Part shown: positions 1 to 11,262 of the stretch, in pieces
Layout: each line of letters opens with the position of its first letter
Position numbering within the stretch: the stretch's first letter is position 1
Assembly (NCBI GenBank): GCA_036365455.1
Contig: JAWQUS010000003.1
Coordinates: forward strand, 1,198,001 to 1,262,000
Reading direction: 5' to 3'
Source of the DNA: Macrosoma leucophasiata
Taxonomy: Eukaryota > Arthropoda > Insecta > Lepidoptera > Hedylidae
DNA: 64,000 nucleotides
Notes under the pieces: generated by a model
What the model saw: the letters and a program-made list of their open reading frames with translations, nothing else
Databases searched by the model: none
What the model was told of the DNA's origin: nothing
Position numbers and translations under genes: made by a program

Positions 1-40
1 CTTAGCTTTACCTAATCTTATTGTATTCTTTTATTACAAA

Positions 41-120
41 CTAGCTGTGCCCGCAACTTTGTTTGCGTGGAATAGTGGCTTTGGGACTATAGGCAGCGCT
101 TTTGGATATACATTTTGGTT
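41..120 (-). mobile_element. Helitron-like 3' end fragment
   Basis: The plus strand reads A-CTAG-CTGTGCCCGC, the reverse complement of a Helitron-type 3' end (CTAG followed by host T). The GC-rich 'cccgcaactttgtttgcgtgg' module next to it recurs at 7293, 26601 and 45144. The 5' (TC) end is not identified, so the inner limit is arbitrary. Confidence 0.45.
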
Positions 121-427
121 AATTTTGGATCATAAACACTATTGGGTAGCTAAAAAAATCTATTTGCAGTAATGCTTCTCTGTACACGATATATATCGTG
201 ACCGTGATCTAATAACTTTCGAAGCACACAGGCTGCTAGGATTGCGAAAAATTACTAATTGTGTTTAAACGCGCATCCATCCTACGCTAAGCCGTATTTT
301 TTCGTTATTCGAAAAGGCCATTTTAAACTTCTATGCATAATATTATTTTATAGAAAATTATTATAAACTTTTATAAACTTTCAGTCAATTTTTAAAGATA
401 AAAGTTAGATCTATGCATAATATAAGC

Positions 428-960
428 ACTCCGTAAGAGCCGGCAGAAGAGAAAAATTTAATATTAACGTTGTGCTTTTTTACCCACTAATGCCACCAAC
501 ACTACCACCACCATCGTCACCACGACCACCACCACCAATGTCATCACTACCACCACCACCACCACCACCGCCACCACTACAATCGCCATCAACGCCATCA
601 CCATCACCTACACCAAACACCTACGGCACCAATACCACCACTGATACAAACGCCACCAAAACCACCACCACCACAACCAATGCCACCAACGCCTCCAAAA
701 CTACCAACAACACCACCAACATCACCAACGCCACCAATGCCTCCACCGCCAGCACCACTAACACCACTAACACCACCACCAGAGTCACCAACAACACCTA
801 TGCCAGCAACAACACCAACGCCACCACCACCACCACTACAAACACCACCAATACCACCAACACCACTAACGCCACCACCACCACCACCATCACCTTCATC
901 ATAATCACATCCGAAAGACGTCCATCCGTCTCCGCTGGACAAAGCCTTTCCCGAAGATGC
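428..960 (+). repeat. CCA/AAC minisatellite in a dispersed repeat
   Basis: About 430 bases of (CCA)n grade into irregular AACGCCACC-type units (roughly 480-900). All frames stay open only because the unit is a multiple of three: Pro/Thr/Asn-rich on plus, Gly/Val-rich on minus. The left flank (about 428-475: GGCAGAAG, then TTAATATTAACGT and GTGC) resembles the flank of a second array at 63541-63720, so the array travels inside a mobile or duplicated unit. The right edge (917-950) carries a 'ccgaaagacgtcca' module also present near 15630, 32240 and 36575. Confidence 0.7.
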
Positions 961-1097
961 TCCTAAAAATGTTGTGCGTCATAAGGAAAGAATACGCCAT
1001 CATTGCCACGCTTGGCATGCTGAATGGAGATCATAGCGGAGATTGTTTTATCCCGGGACGCTGCTATGCGGTATGCTTAATGTTACTAACAGAGAAA

Positions 1098-1958
1098 AAA
1101 CCGGCCAAGTGCGAGTCGAACTCGTGCACGAAGGGATCCATACAAAAAATGATATAAAAATTTTGTTTGTTGGAAGGTAATATACAACATAAGACTTAAA
1201 AATTCTGTGAAAATTTTAAGTGTCTACTTGCTACCGTTATTGATATCGAACAAAAAATATACGAAATAATACGTTTACTGTATGCTCCCTTGGACCCCTT
1301 AATATTTTCATTTTCTTATTTTTAGTATCCAATTTTGTCGTTATAGCGGTAACAGAAATTTATGTATTTCTTTATATTTTTGTGAAAATGTTAGCTTTCT
1401 AGCTATCACTGCTTATGAGATACAGGCTGGTGACAGACGGACAGACGGACGGACGGACGGACAGACAGACAGACAGCGGAGGATGAGTAATAGGGTCCGT
1501 TTTTACCTTTTAGATACGGAACTCTAAAAAATATAGATTCAGAATAGTTTAAAAATATTCGATATGATTCTTTAAATTGTCGTATCTTTTTTATTTCTGA
1601 ACCGATTGACATGAAACAAACAGTAAATGTTAAGTGAAACTTAACACAATATATTAAACTGAAAATCGGATAAGCCATTTCTGAAATTAGCGTACACAAA
1701 CACACAGACAAACATACATTTTTCCGGAATAAAAAGTAGTTGTGCGCCAAACATTAAAGTATAATCATACCAAGTTTCATTGTAATCGGACCGGTAGTTT
1801 TTCTGTGATGCTTGAACAAACAGACAGACAGACAGACAAAAAAGTTCTAATCTTATATTTTGGTTCGGTATCGATCTAGTAACATCCCCTGGTATTTATT
1901 TTTTCAATATTTTTAATGTACAGAATTTACACTTCTACAGTTTTATTATAAGTATAGA
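1098..1958 (-). mobile_element. Helitron-like element, copy 1 of an inverted pair
   Basis: On the minus strand it starts TCTATACTTATAATAAAAC (5' end at 1958, preceded by A), runs through two short CTGT/CCGT arrays (about 1805-1842 and 1434-1477), and reaches the 'ggccaagtgcgagtcg' block at 1105-1125. It matches 5235-5905 in opposite orientation over roughly 650-700 bases with small indels. The TC start fits Helitrons. The 3' end is not certain and no CTAG terminus is seen, so class assignment is tentative. Confidence 0.5.
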
Positions 1959-1959
1959 T

Positions 1960-2600
1960 AACCTGCGTACTCATAAGATTACTGGCACCTGCCTGTGTCA
2001 GTTCGGAGGAGGGCGTTGATTCTCGTGACACAGTATATCTCCTACTTTTCGAGTGTCATCGTTTCCATTTTCTTTCTGTGGTTTTGTATTTATGTTCGAT
2101 TTAATACTTTATTGCGATACTGTTTACCGGTATACTCGTGCACTGGTTAAAAGGAAATCAACGGCAGATACCTGAAACAAAGACAAAAGATATTAAGCCC
2201 CTTATTTTATTTTAAGCAATTCCTTAATTATTAACGTGACTTTTATTCTTTCGCGACATAAAAATGAACAACATTTCATTATCTATTCGTCGCATCATCT
2301 ATAAAATTGATAGCGAAATTGTCTCACGTGACGCGCCTATAAACAAGATGGGACTCAATGGTGTATCAATTTATTTAAGAACTATATTACATATGGCGTA
2401 TAATCATAAAATAGTAACGATGATCATGGGCGTAGGCATGAGTTGGAGCATAAAATATAAAATAAAAATAATTCTATAAATATAATTTCTCATGCTATAC
2501 CTATGTTTCATACCCTATGCGACAAACTGGCCAGGGACCTATTGAAATCAGTTCTGTCTTTTACAAACATAGTTCTATAAGTTTTGTATATATTAACAAA
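1960..2600. other. no recognisable feature
   Basis: AT-rich spacer. A 71-codon open frame at 2264-2479 has no recognisable motif and AT-rich codon choice like its surroundings. Nothing further is seen. Confidence 0.4.
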
Positions 2601-3461
2601 CTAGCTGACCCGGCCACGCGTTGCTGTGGCTAAAGTTTTTGTTTTATTACATTATAGTAAACAATCTAAGTGGAACAATAAGAGAACATCAGTCACGGAG
2701 TCCACTATGCTTTTTCACACAGATGTTATTTGTAAAAAAATATGTGCTAAATATTTTTTAATAGAGGTTAAATAAAAACAATAAAAAAAAATATTTGTAC
2801 AACTATTGAAAAAGTGTAGGAAATTGTGTATCATTTTTGCATTGACATTTTAATTACATTTTATAATTATGTGATAATACTTACATACATATTAAATTCA
2901 AATTAAATTATAAAGTTTTGATCAATGAAGCACAAATAAGTAAAAAACAGGATTAATTTCACTGTATTATCTTCATTCATTATAATATGAATTCAATTTA
3001 CACTTCAGTCTATGTAACACGTGGCCGGCTATGCTCACACCAAAAATTTAAAAAGTGGAAATTATTGAATTATACGTTATTTCGTTCACTAAAAAATAAA
3101 TTTAATTAATTTTATAGCGTCGACAACACGTGGTATTTATGCTGTTAAAATGTAGCTTATATGACACGTTTGTAGATTTACCATAGCAGCGCCATCTATT
3201 GATTACTTACTCAACCCAGTCGAAAAGTATCGACATCTGTTAGAATCATTTGGAGTTAACAGATAATTGTGACTGTCAAATAATAACAGACAAATAATTA
3301 GCAATAAATTAAAATTGCGACTATAATTTGAGATTTAAACTATCCTATCTCTCAAGTTGGATCGAACTGCACATGGTGTGCGAATTTTATTATAATCGGT
3401 TAAGTGGTTTAGGAGTCCATTGAGGACAAACATTGTGACACGAGATTTATATATATTAAGA
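2601..3461 (-). mobile_element. non-autonomous Helitron-like element
   Basis: Read on minus: host A, then TCTTAATATATATAAATCTC (5' end at 3461), ending ...CAGCTAG followed by host T (CTAG at 2601-2604). The TC start, CTAG end and A/T target are Helitron hallmarks. Its first about 120 bases match a shorter element at 52352-52536. No Rep/helicase coding is present, so it would depend on another copy. Confidence 0.65.
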
Positions 3462-3671
3462 TTATGGACCCTGTCTGAATTAAATATTTTTTTCTTTATA
3501 GTTCCTCATGGCGAGAAAATGGTATGTTTTTTTCCTACTTGGCAAGATTGCCAATACACTTTCAGAATTTGAAAATACCAATGAATATAAACAGACCTTA
3601 TATACTTTAGTTAAGAGTATAAAAAATAAAGCGAACTCATTACAAATCTATATTTTGTAACACGGTCGTTC

Positions 3672-3866
3672 GTGTACAAAACGATTGAAAGAGATGATCT
3701 TTCAAACTACAATGTCTCCTGCAATAGCAGGACAATAATACAGTTCACTCCGGGCATCATTAACCAACGACTCCCCAACAATATTCATAATGCTGGAGTC
3801 CGCACAAGCGCCAGCGACTAAGCAATTAAGCCCGTTAAGGGACGAATTTTATGTCGACTAGAGCAC
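3672..3866 (+). repeat. decayed copy of the 4575-4800 sequence
   Basis: This stretch aligns to 4575-4800 with many substitutions and small gaps; shared anchors are AAACTACAAT, ATCATTAAC and AGCAATTAAGCC. The frame that is open at 4549-4797 is broken here by stops. Origin unknown. Confidence 0.45.
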
Positions 3867-3887
3867 CTAAGGGTGTATTATTATTTT

Positions 3888-4170
3888 ACTGGTGGTGGAC
3901 ATCCAGTGTAGGGATTTGAGGTAATAGGCACCACCGCATTACTTAACATATCTGCCGCTGAATGGTAATGTTCAGCACTATCGTGTTCCGGTTAGATGAT
4001 AATGTATGGCCCCGTAATAACTATCACAGAGATAACACCTTAGATCTCAGGGGTGGCAACGCATCTGCATCTTAATCTTTGGTTTTTGTCTAGGTGTCTA
4101 TAGGTTGCAGTCATCACTTAACATCCATGTGAACTGCATACTTGTTTGCCACCTTTGTAACATAAAAAAA
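3888..4170 (+). mobile_element. SINE-like S1 element
   Basis: About 285 bp, starting ACTGGTGGT, passing through CACCACCGCATTAC, TGTTCCGGT, GCAACGCATCTGCAT and CAGTCATCACTTAACATC, and ending TTTGCCACC with an A-rich tail. More than a dozen full or partial copies lie in the window on both strands. A box-A-like GGTAGAGCTC is present near the start of better copies; no convincing B box was found, so the promoter type is open. Confidence 0.7.
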
Positions 4171-4548
4171 TAATGTATCTCAATAATGTTTGGATGGACG
4201 TAGGCATATAGTTATCGACGTTTACACAAAAAAAACATTTTACAAAAAAATATTGACTATTTAAACAAAAAAAGGAAAAAATAACAGAATATAGATTTAT
4301 TCTAACAGAGCAATACACTTTAGATCTAAAACTGGATCAGGATCAGGCGACTGGTGCGGGCGACTACGACCACAGACCAATAATCAAGACTACGACAACG
4401 TCGCCATGACGCTTCCATCCAGTTCACATTCCAGTTCGCCGTTCTCATCGCCGCTCGGCGATCGCTGACATCCAATTTCAGACCTAATAAGGTTAATTTA
4501 TACTCGTAATTTAGAAGTTCAGGCATAGATCTTAAGTTTGCGTAATTC

Positions 4549-4797
4549 GTGACTCGACTTAGGTCATTAGTATGCAAAACTACTAAAAGGGAGAAATCTT
4601 TAAAACTACAATATCTCGTGCATTTGACAAGACAGTTGAAGAGTTCGCTCCAGCTGAGCGATATCATTAACAAACTCTTCTACAATATTCAGTATAGTGG
4701 AATCCTTGCAGCGACCGAGCAATTAAGCCTGCCAAAGGACAATTTCACCATTTCGGCCTTTGACGACGCAGCTGCATTAAAAATATTTGAGTAGAGC
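4549..4797 (+). other. 81-codon open frame within a duplicated sequence
   Basis: The frame opens at ATG 4549 and ends at TAG 4795-4797. The product is Lys/Leu/Ser-rich with no family I recognise. Its last 70 codons coincide with the sequence duplicated at 3672-3866, where the frame is broken. It could be a fragment of an old transposon gene or a chance opening. No splice sites, polyadenylation signal or codon bias support expression. Confidence 0.2.
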
Positions 4798-5234
4798 CAG
4801 ATGAAATTAATGTGAGCACCATTTATAATAAACGTGGCGGCTAGTGGAGGATTCGTCGGGCTCTTCTGGATGTTTCAGATTTAATTAATTAGATGCATAT
4901 CTACGCGTGGTTCAGACAGGCACAGGAATTAATATAGGTGCACTAGGTTTGGCCTGTGAGATCATGATGTAGTATTATAGATATAAACTGTCCCCAATAT
5001 AAGAACTGAATATTAAAAAAGCTGAAATAGGAGTTTCGTTATTTATGATTTTGTATAATTATGCAAAGTCGGTGAAATTTCCACCTTCTATTTTACCATC
5101 TTAGGTAATTGTAGCCTAAAGACATCTAGACAATAACTATATATGCGCAACTCAGATGCGTTTCCACTTCTGAGGCCGAAGTTGTATTCCTGTTTTTTAT
5201 GAATTCCAAGATTCGTTCTACAATTGTTTTACAA

Positions 5235-5742
5235 TCTATACTTATAATAAATCTGTAGAAGTGTAAATTCTGTACATTAAATATATTGAAAAAATAAATA
5301 CCAGGGGATGATATTAGATCGATACCGAACACAAATATGTGATTAGAAATTTTTCGTCTGTCTGTCTGTCTGTTTGTTCAAGCATCACATAAAAACTAAG
5401 GGTCCGATTACAATGAAACTTGGCATGATTATACTTTAACCTTTGGCGCACAACACTGGGTACTTTTTATCCCGGAAAAAAGTCTGTTTGTCTGTGTGTT
5501 TGTGCACGCTAATATCAGAAACGGCTTATTCGATTTGCGATTTTTTCACTAATATATTGTGGTAAGTTTCACTTAACATTTAGTGTTTGTTTCATGTGAA
5601 TCGGTTCAGAAATAAAAAAGATATGTCAATTTAAAGAATCGTATCGAATATTTTTAAGCTATTCTGTACCTTAGTTCTATCTTTTAGGGGGTTTCGTACC
5701 TAAAAGGTAAAAACGGGTCCTACGGATTACTAATCCTCCGCT

Positions 5743-5776
<34 letters not shown>

Positions 5777-5905
5777 CTGTCACCAGGCTGTATCTCATAA
5801 ATAGTGATAGTTAGAAAGCTAACATTTTCACAAATTATGTATTTCTCTTACCGCTATAATGTAGACGCTTAAAATTTTCACAGAATTTTTAGGTGTTATG
5901 TTGTA
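5235..5905 (+). mobile_element. Helitron-like element, copy 2 of an inverted pair
   Basis: Begins A-TCTATACTTATAATAAATC at 5235. It contains (CTGT)n at about 5358-5374 and a longer array at about 5741-5782, and mirrors 1098-1958. The 5' ends of the two copies face each other across about 3.3 kb. Divergence and indels suggest two separate insertions rather than one inverted duplication (inference). Confidence 0.5.
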
Positions 5906-6325
5906 TTGTAGCTTAATATAATAAATCTATATAGATACAAATAAATAAAATTGGAGTGTCTGTTTGTAATATTAAAATAACCGCTTTTTACTAAACGCAT
6001 ATGTATGTATACACGGTACATATACCAAAACAACTTTTTTTTTTCAATTTTTGTCTGTCTGTCTGTTAATCTTGGGAACGGCTTGACCGATTTTGACGGG
6101 ACTTTCACTGGCAGATAGCTGATGTGATAAGGAGTAACTTAGACTACTTTTATCTCCATACAATCATACCCTATACATATATACATACCTACATACAAAT
6201 AAACAGAATTTGAGTGTCTCCGATTTTGACGGGACTTTCACTGGCAGATAGCTGATGTGATAAGGAGTAACTTGGGCAACTTTTCTCTCCATACAACCAT
6301 ACATACATACATAACTACATACAAA

Positions 6326-7188
6326 GGTTTTGACGCAGAACGTCACTTTCGCAAAACGTCATCTCGAAAAAAATGGTCACTTTCGCAAAAGGTCATTTTC
6401 TCAGAAAGTCATTTTCGCAAAAAGTCACTTTCTCAGAATGTCATTCACAATTTCTTTTAATGTATTAATATCAGTAACCAAAACTTTATTATAAACGAAG
6501 TCGTAGAAGTTAGACGGGAACGGGTAGCCGCCGGATACCACCTGCCGCGGCTAACCACTAGTGCGTTAGGGCGCTTGGGCGATACGAAGGTTCGGGACAG
6601 CTAGTTTTATAAAAACTAGCGACCCCACCCCGGCTTCGTACAGGTAGCATTTATTATAGATATAAACCTTCCTAGGAAAACCCACTTTCCAACATTTTAA
6701 ACAGGAACAAAATACGTTCACAACTTTCCGAGACTAGCACATACATACCGACAGAGAAAATAGGGGGACTTTATAATATGTAGTGATAGTGATAATGAAG
6801 TGAAGTGAACTATCACTATCTCTATCACTCGATAGAGATAGTGATTAAGCTGTAAGAAATATATCTGCCGTTCGAAAATGTGTACTTAAAATATAAATCG
6901 GTTCGCAAATTTTTATTAAAAATTGTTCATATTTTATTTTTTATTTTTTTGCACTTAGTAAACACCGCGTATATGCGTTTTCGCGCTTTTTCAGGTAGTA
7001 AAAACTGAATATCTCAGACCCTACTTAATAATACGCAAAAAAATGTTTTATGAATGACATTCTGCGAAAGTGACTTTTTGCGAAAATGACTTTCTGAGAA
7101 AATAACCTTTTGCGAAAATGAATTACTGCGAAAGTGACCATTTTTTTCGAGATGACGTTTTGCGAAAGTGACGTTCTGCGTCAAAACC
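6326..7188. mobile_element. foldback element with subrepeat-built arms
   Basis: Inverted arms of about 130 bp (6326-6458 and 7050-7188) start GGTTTTGACGCAGAACGTCA and are built of about eight 15-16-bp units of the form TTTCGCAAAA-GTCA alternating with TTTCTCAGAA-GTCA. The flanks CATACAAA (6318-6325) and CATACAAC (7189-7196) look like a 7-bp target duplication. The 590-bp centre holds unrelated pieces, including Helitron-type ends near 6599-6620 and a short hairpin at 6812. No transposase is present. Confidence 0.65.
6812..6845. repeat. 15-bp perfect hairpin
   Basis: Arms 6812-6826 (ATCACTATCTCTATC) and 6831-6845 with a 4-nt loop, inside the centre of the foldback element. Part of a TATCACT-rich tract starting at 6781. 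Confidence 0.7.
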
Positions 7189-7292
7189 CATACAACATAC
7201 AAATACATAGAATTTGAGTGTCTCCGATTTTGACGGGAGTTTCACTGGCAGATAGCTGATGTAATAAGGAATAACTTACGTTACTTTTATAC

Positions 7293-7375
7293 TAGCTGCG
7301 CCCACGACTTCGTCCGGGTAGATACTGAACAATTATATTTTTTCTCACGTAGACGAAGTCGCGGGCACAGCTAGT
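7293..7375. repeat. two Helitron-type 3' ends facing outward
   Basis: The left edge reads A-CTAGCTGCGCCCACGACTTC and the right edge GCGGGCACAGCTAG-T: two terminal modules in inverted arrangement, about 83 bp. Nearly the same unit occurs in reverse orientation at 26601-26682, so the pair is a family feature. Confidence 0.6.
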
Positions 7376-7903
7376 TTCTACTAAAATTAACACGTTTAAT
7401 CCGTGAAATCACGAAGTGGTCTCTCGGTTCACATGCACATCATACGGATTAGCTGCCATCTCTCGATCTGGAGGCAGTACGATTACAACCATTCGGGCTT
7501 TTCCTTATCCAGTTATTGGCCTATACTCCGCTAGATAGCGCTGTGAGACACACGGCGCTCATTATCAAAAGAAATAACTATTCAAATATCTGGAATCTCC
7601 TTGCGTTTTATTGTAATATTTGGATTAATTCATCTTATCATTTGAATTTCATAAACGTTTTTGATCAAGTATGCGTTACGTATTTAATTTAATCAAGTAG
7701 TATTTAATTTTGTTGCCTGTGGCTTTATCCGAGTGGTAGGTACCTACTTGGTTGTGGAACAAAAAATAACTTTCGTCCTTTGTTAGGGTTTAAAGAAGCT
7801 TAAACGACCTTTATCTTAAATTTATATCTACCTACCGCCAAATATAAGCAATATAGTATATATTGATTTTTTGTAAATAGTTAAAAATTAAATATTATAA
7901 ATA
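7376..7903. other. no recognisable feature
   Basis: AT-rich sequence. The GC-richer portion 7390-7560 contains no splice-bounded open frame or repeat that I can match elsewhere in the window. Confidence 0.4.
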
Positions 7904-8872
7904 TAACTACGTTAAGAAAAACCGACTTCAAAACTGAAAAGTAAAAAATAATAAAGATTTAATTGGAATTATATATACCTATTATTTATATGTGCTATTT
8001 ACTAATAGGTTTGAAGTCGGTGCCAAGCCTTAAACAAATAATCATATTTTAATCACTTAAATATGAATAGGAGCAAATTAATACACTGAACAAAACGTAA
8101 CCGGCGAATCGTGGGTGTTTGCATGTATGCTTGAATTCATGCATTTACCTCTGCCTACCCCTTCGGGGATTACAGGCGTGAAGTTTGGCACCGACTTCAA
8201 ACCTATTAGTAAATAGCACATATAAATAATAGGTAGTATATAATTATAATTAAATCTTTATTATTTTTTACTTTTCAGTTTTGAAGTCGGTTTTTCTTAA
8301 CGTAGTTATATTTATTTAATACTTTTTAGTTTATTGCTGCATTGCCAATTAGATTAATGTTCACATCTGTTAAATGTGTAAAATCTGAATCTTTTAGCTC
8401 CGTGACAATTTGATACCTAATTTAAATTGTTTAGGTGTGTCGATACAAAATTATTACACGACTATACGAAATCAATGAAAAAAATTTACCCACGAAGGAG
8501 TTAATATGCTGTGTTTTGTCGTCGATGAGTAAATATGTCACTGTCACTTGTTGTCATCTTGTTGTCATGCGCATTAGGACTATCTAGGACGTCAGTGAAT
8601 TCAACGCACTGTATGACAACTCGCCGTCTATTCTTATTCCTTTAGTCTGAAGTGAAAGTAAGTAAAAAAATGCTCATAAAATAAAAACTAATGGGCCTAT
8701 CTGAATCAAATTTTTATGGGACCAATTCGAAACTATTCCGCATCAAACAAAAGAAGAATTACGTAAATCGGTCTAGAAATCTCGGCGAAATTCACGTACA
8801 TACATAAAAAAAATATATACCGGCTGAATTGAGAACCTTCTCGTTTTTTGAACTCGGTTAAAAAGTGGCTGA
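7904..8872 (+). mobile_element. foldback-plus-tail block, copy 1
   Basis: Inverted arms of about 126 bp (7901-8026 and 8185-8311) begin TAACTACGTTAAGAAAAACC. The centre carries a 3' fragment of SINE S2 at 8092-8180. The following 560 bp (to GAACTCGGTTAAAAAG at about 8872) also match the second copy (38909-39641 plus 41250-41560), so the repeated unit is about 970 bp with the foldback as its first part. Both copies carry the SINE at the same place. Confidence 0.65.
8092..8180 (+). mobile_element. SINE S2 3' fragment
   Basis: Matches the S2 3' half (CGTAACCGGCGAATCGTGGG ... TGCCTACCCCTTCGGGGATT ... GGCGTGAAGTT), with head and tRNA-like promoter missing. It lies between the arms of the 7.9-kb foldback. 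Confidence 0.65.
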
Positions 8873-11163
8873 GATTTGTACAAAGAATCAAATAACTAGT
8901 GATTTATGTTTTTAATCAAAGCTTTTTTTTCTCAATTTTTATATATAATTATGTAGAATCTTCAGTCCTATAAAATAATGCACCTATTTTAATAAATTTT
9001 ATACCCATACATTTCAATTCCATGTCACTTTCGAACTACTACCTACTAGGTATATCGAAACATGGATCATAATTTGAACGCTATATGTGAAGGTACTAAC
9101 AACACAAAGGGCGACGGGCCATTTGGCTGAGGGTTGCCCTTGCAACCTTTTAGCCGCGAGTGGCACAAAGGTGCGAAGTGTGGGCTGGCGTGAGCGAATC
9201 GCGACTCTCGGTGGCTATCAATTTGAAAGCCACTATGCAGTGCATCGTTGTTTGCCTAAAATGATAGTAATTATCACATTGTTCAATCTGTTATTTTAAA
9301 AGTTAGTTAGTTTTAGAGGGAGAAGGACGTTTTACCACTTTGGAATTGTAAATTTTTCAAACGATTGACTTTGATAATAATGGTTTTTGAAACCCCAATC
9401 TAATTTTCAGAGATCTATAGACATATAGCACATAGAGGTGTGATGAAAAAAAAATAGTTCAGTTTTAACAGACCAATCAGCCTTCCTTGGTTCGATGAGT
9501 TTTAAGTATGGAGACGTATCACATTTTTCTATGTTTTTGTTTCGACTTCTTCTGTAAAATAATAATGAGGCATTTGCCGCGCGAGGCTGCTCGCTCTGTG
9601 TGGACGAGCCTATTGAAATATCTTCCTTCCCGTAAATAGACAAAATTTTTCCGAATCCCAGTTCACGTTTGGCACGATAGTCGATAAGTCAAGCGAACCC
9701 CCGAGGACTAAGAAAAATCTGATAGATAGCAAATGTAATCAGTAGAGCGAACAAGGTCTTTTTTATTACAAAGGAATCAAAGTGTTCCTTCAATAAAAAC
9801 GTGGAAACGTGTGGGCGACGGAGTTTCTCGTTATCTCTGAAACAATCTTGTTTTAATTGACATTCAGAAAGTGTATCCTATCGTGCTATATGATGTTCGC
9901 CATAGCGTCAAAGTTATGAATTTCGCTGCACGAAACACGCACGTTTTAAAGCGATCGATGCGCTTACAACTTGATTAAAAGCGGCCAAGTGCGATTCGGA
10001 CTTGCCCATGAAACGTTCCAGAGTAGCAAATTATATTTGATTGACCACTGTCTTTTACAACAACTTGTCTTTCATACAATACATATCCTAGTATTATTAT
10101 AATATTAGAAATAATTACAATAATAATTGATAAGTAAAACATTATAATAATTACTTATATTAAATTGATTAAACTACAAAGCAATAATTGCACTCGCAGT
10201 TTTTGAAAGTATGTCATATCTCAAAAACTGTTAATAACAATATCTATCTCGTTCAAACCAAATTAAATTGCAAGTTTTCATTAAGAATTACACAATATTT
10301 TTTTTATTAGATTTCACACTCTTTTTTTTAAAACTATGTAATTTTCAGAGACCTATAGGTGGATATAGATTTCAAAAAAAGTTTCAGTTCGAAGTACAGA
10401 GTTGCCCCAAGATTTTCAATATTTTTAAAAATTTCCCAAGATAATTGAGAGTAAGTTCCATGACTTGGATTTAAGCATTTATGCAATAGTTTATATTCGA
10501 AACATCTTCATTTCTGTATTCCGAAACATCTTAGATACGATTTTTTAAAGTCTTGGAACAACATTTTCGAAATATGGTATTTAATAAACAGGGAACTAAC
10601 CCACACTCCGAACAACTCAGAATCTGTGGTCACGAGAAATAACGTTTTAGACATAAGAATGTCATCCCAAGTTTCGTAAGGTTAATTTTCAAAATGTGAT
10701 ACCTATCACACTGACTTTTTAAACTGCTTTTTCATAGTTTTATACAGCTATTCGCATTTTCATTGCACCGTTCTAACCAAAGCATTGTTGGCGCAGTTTG
10801 AGACAAATTAAAAATGTTGTTAGTTTCGTTTTGTTCTAGTCCCGTGACACGATTTTAAAATATCATAAAAAAGTTCGGTTCACAATGAATTCGTTTTACG
10901 TTGTAAAAAAACTTCTGACAACTTTTTAATTGTATTCGTACCATCAGGGAACTGGTCGCTTGACCACATGGATAACTTATGCAGTGGTAATAAAATACAT
11001 GTTTGATTTGATTTTATACATATGTATAAGCGGAGGGTTGGCGGCCTGTATCAAATATAATTACTGGTAAAATATGTTAGTACTTACTGAAAGATCTGAA
11101 TGGCTAATTGATAGGTTACTAATAGCTATTAGACCTGAGGCTTCAGTTGGTTATGTACGAGTA
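8873..11163. other. 2.3 kb without a supported gene
   Basis: A GC-richer patch at 9085-9250 has a 70-codon open frame without recognisable motif or splice signals. A 'gcggccaagtgcgattcgga' block at 9979-10005 resembles the one at 1105-1125 and probably marks another decayed element extending to the right. The remainder is AT-rich with no match I could make. Confidence 0.4.
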
Positions 11164-11262
11164 TGTATGTATCTTCACGCTAGGTCCCCAACGGTGTAGG
11201 CAGAATGTGGAGCGCCAGATATCCCGGTCCTAACAATCCTCCCGTGCCTCATCTACATCTAA
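11164..11262 (+). repeat. short dispersed repeat R4
   Basis: Starts GTATGTATCTTCACGCTAGG and continues GGTGTAGGCAGAATGTGGAG, CGCCAGATATCCCGGTCCT, CCTCCCGTGCCTC. Related copies occur at 15213, 28307, 43999, 45908 (minus) and, diverged, 46925. About 100 bp; class unknown. Confidence 0.6.

Larger units (their letters stand above)
5926..7374 (+). mobile_element. Helitron-like element split by a foldback insertion
   Basis: Host A (5925), then TCTATATAGATACAAATAAA at the 5' end; the 3' end is GCGGGCACAG-CTAG (7371-7374) followed by host T. The segment around 6080-6160 ('gacgggactttcactggcagatagctgatg') is repeated at 6218-6290 and again at 7220-7285. The 6326-7188 foldback element sits between the last two copies. 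The same family occurs in reverse at 26601-26800. Confidence 0.6.

Noticed and set aside
472..966. 164-codon Pro/Thr/Asn-rich open frame as a protein gene
   Set aside because: It is a CCA/AAC trinucleotide-type array. All frames on both strands stay open, and there is no non-repeat domain.
1434..1477. CRISPR-like or short tandem arrays (also 5741-5782)
   Set aside because: Simple 4-bp CTGT/CCGT microsatellites inside a transposon family; no spacer structure anywhere in the window.
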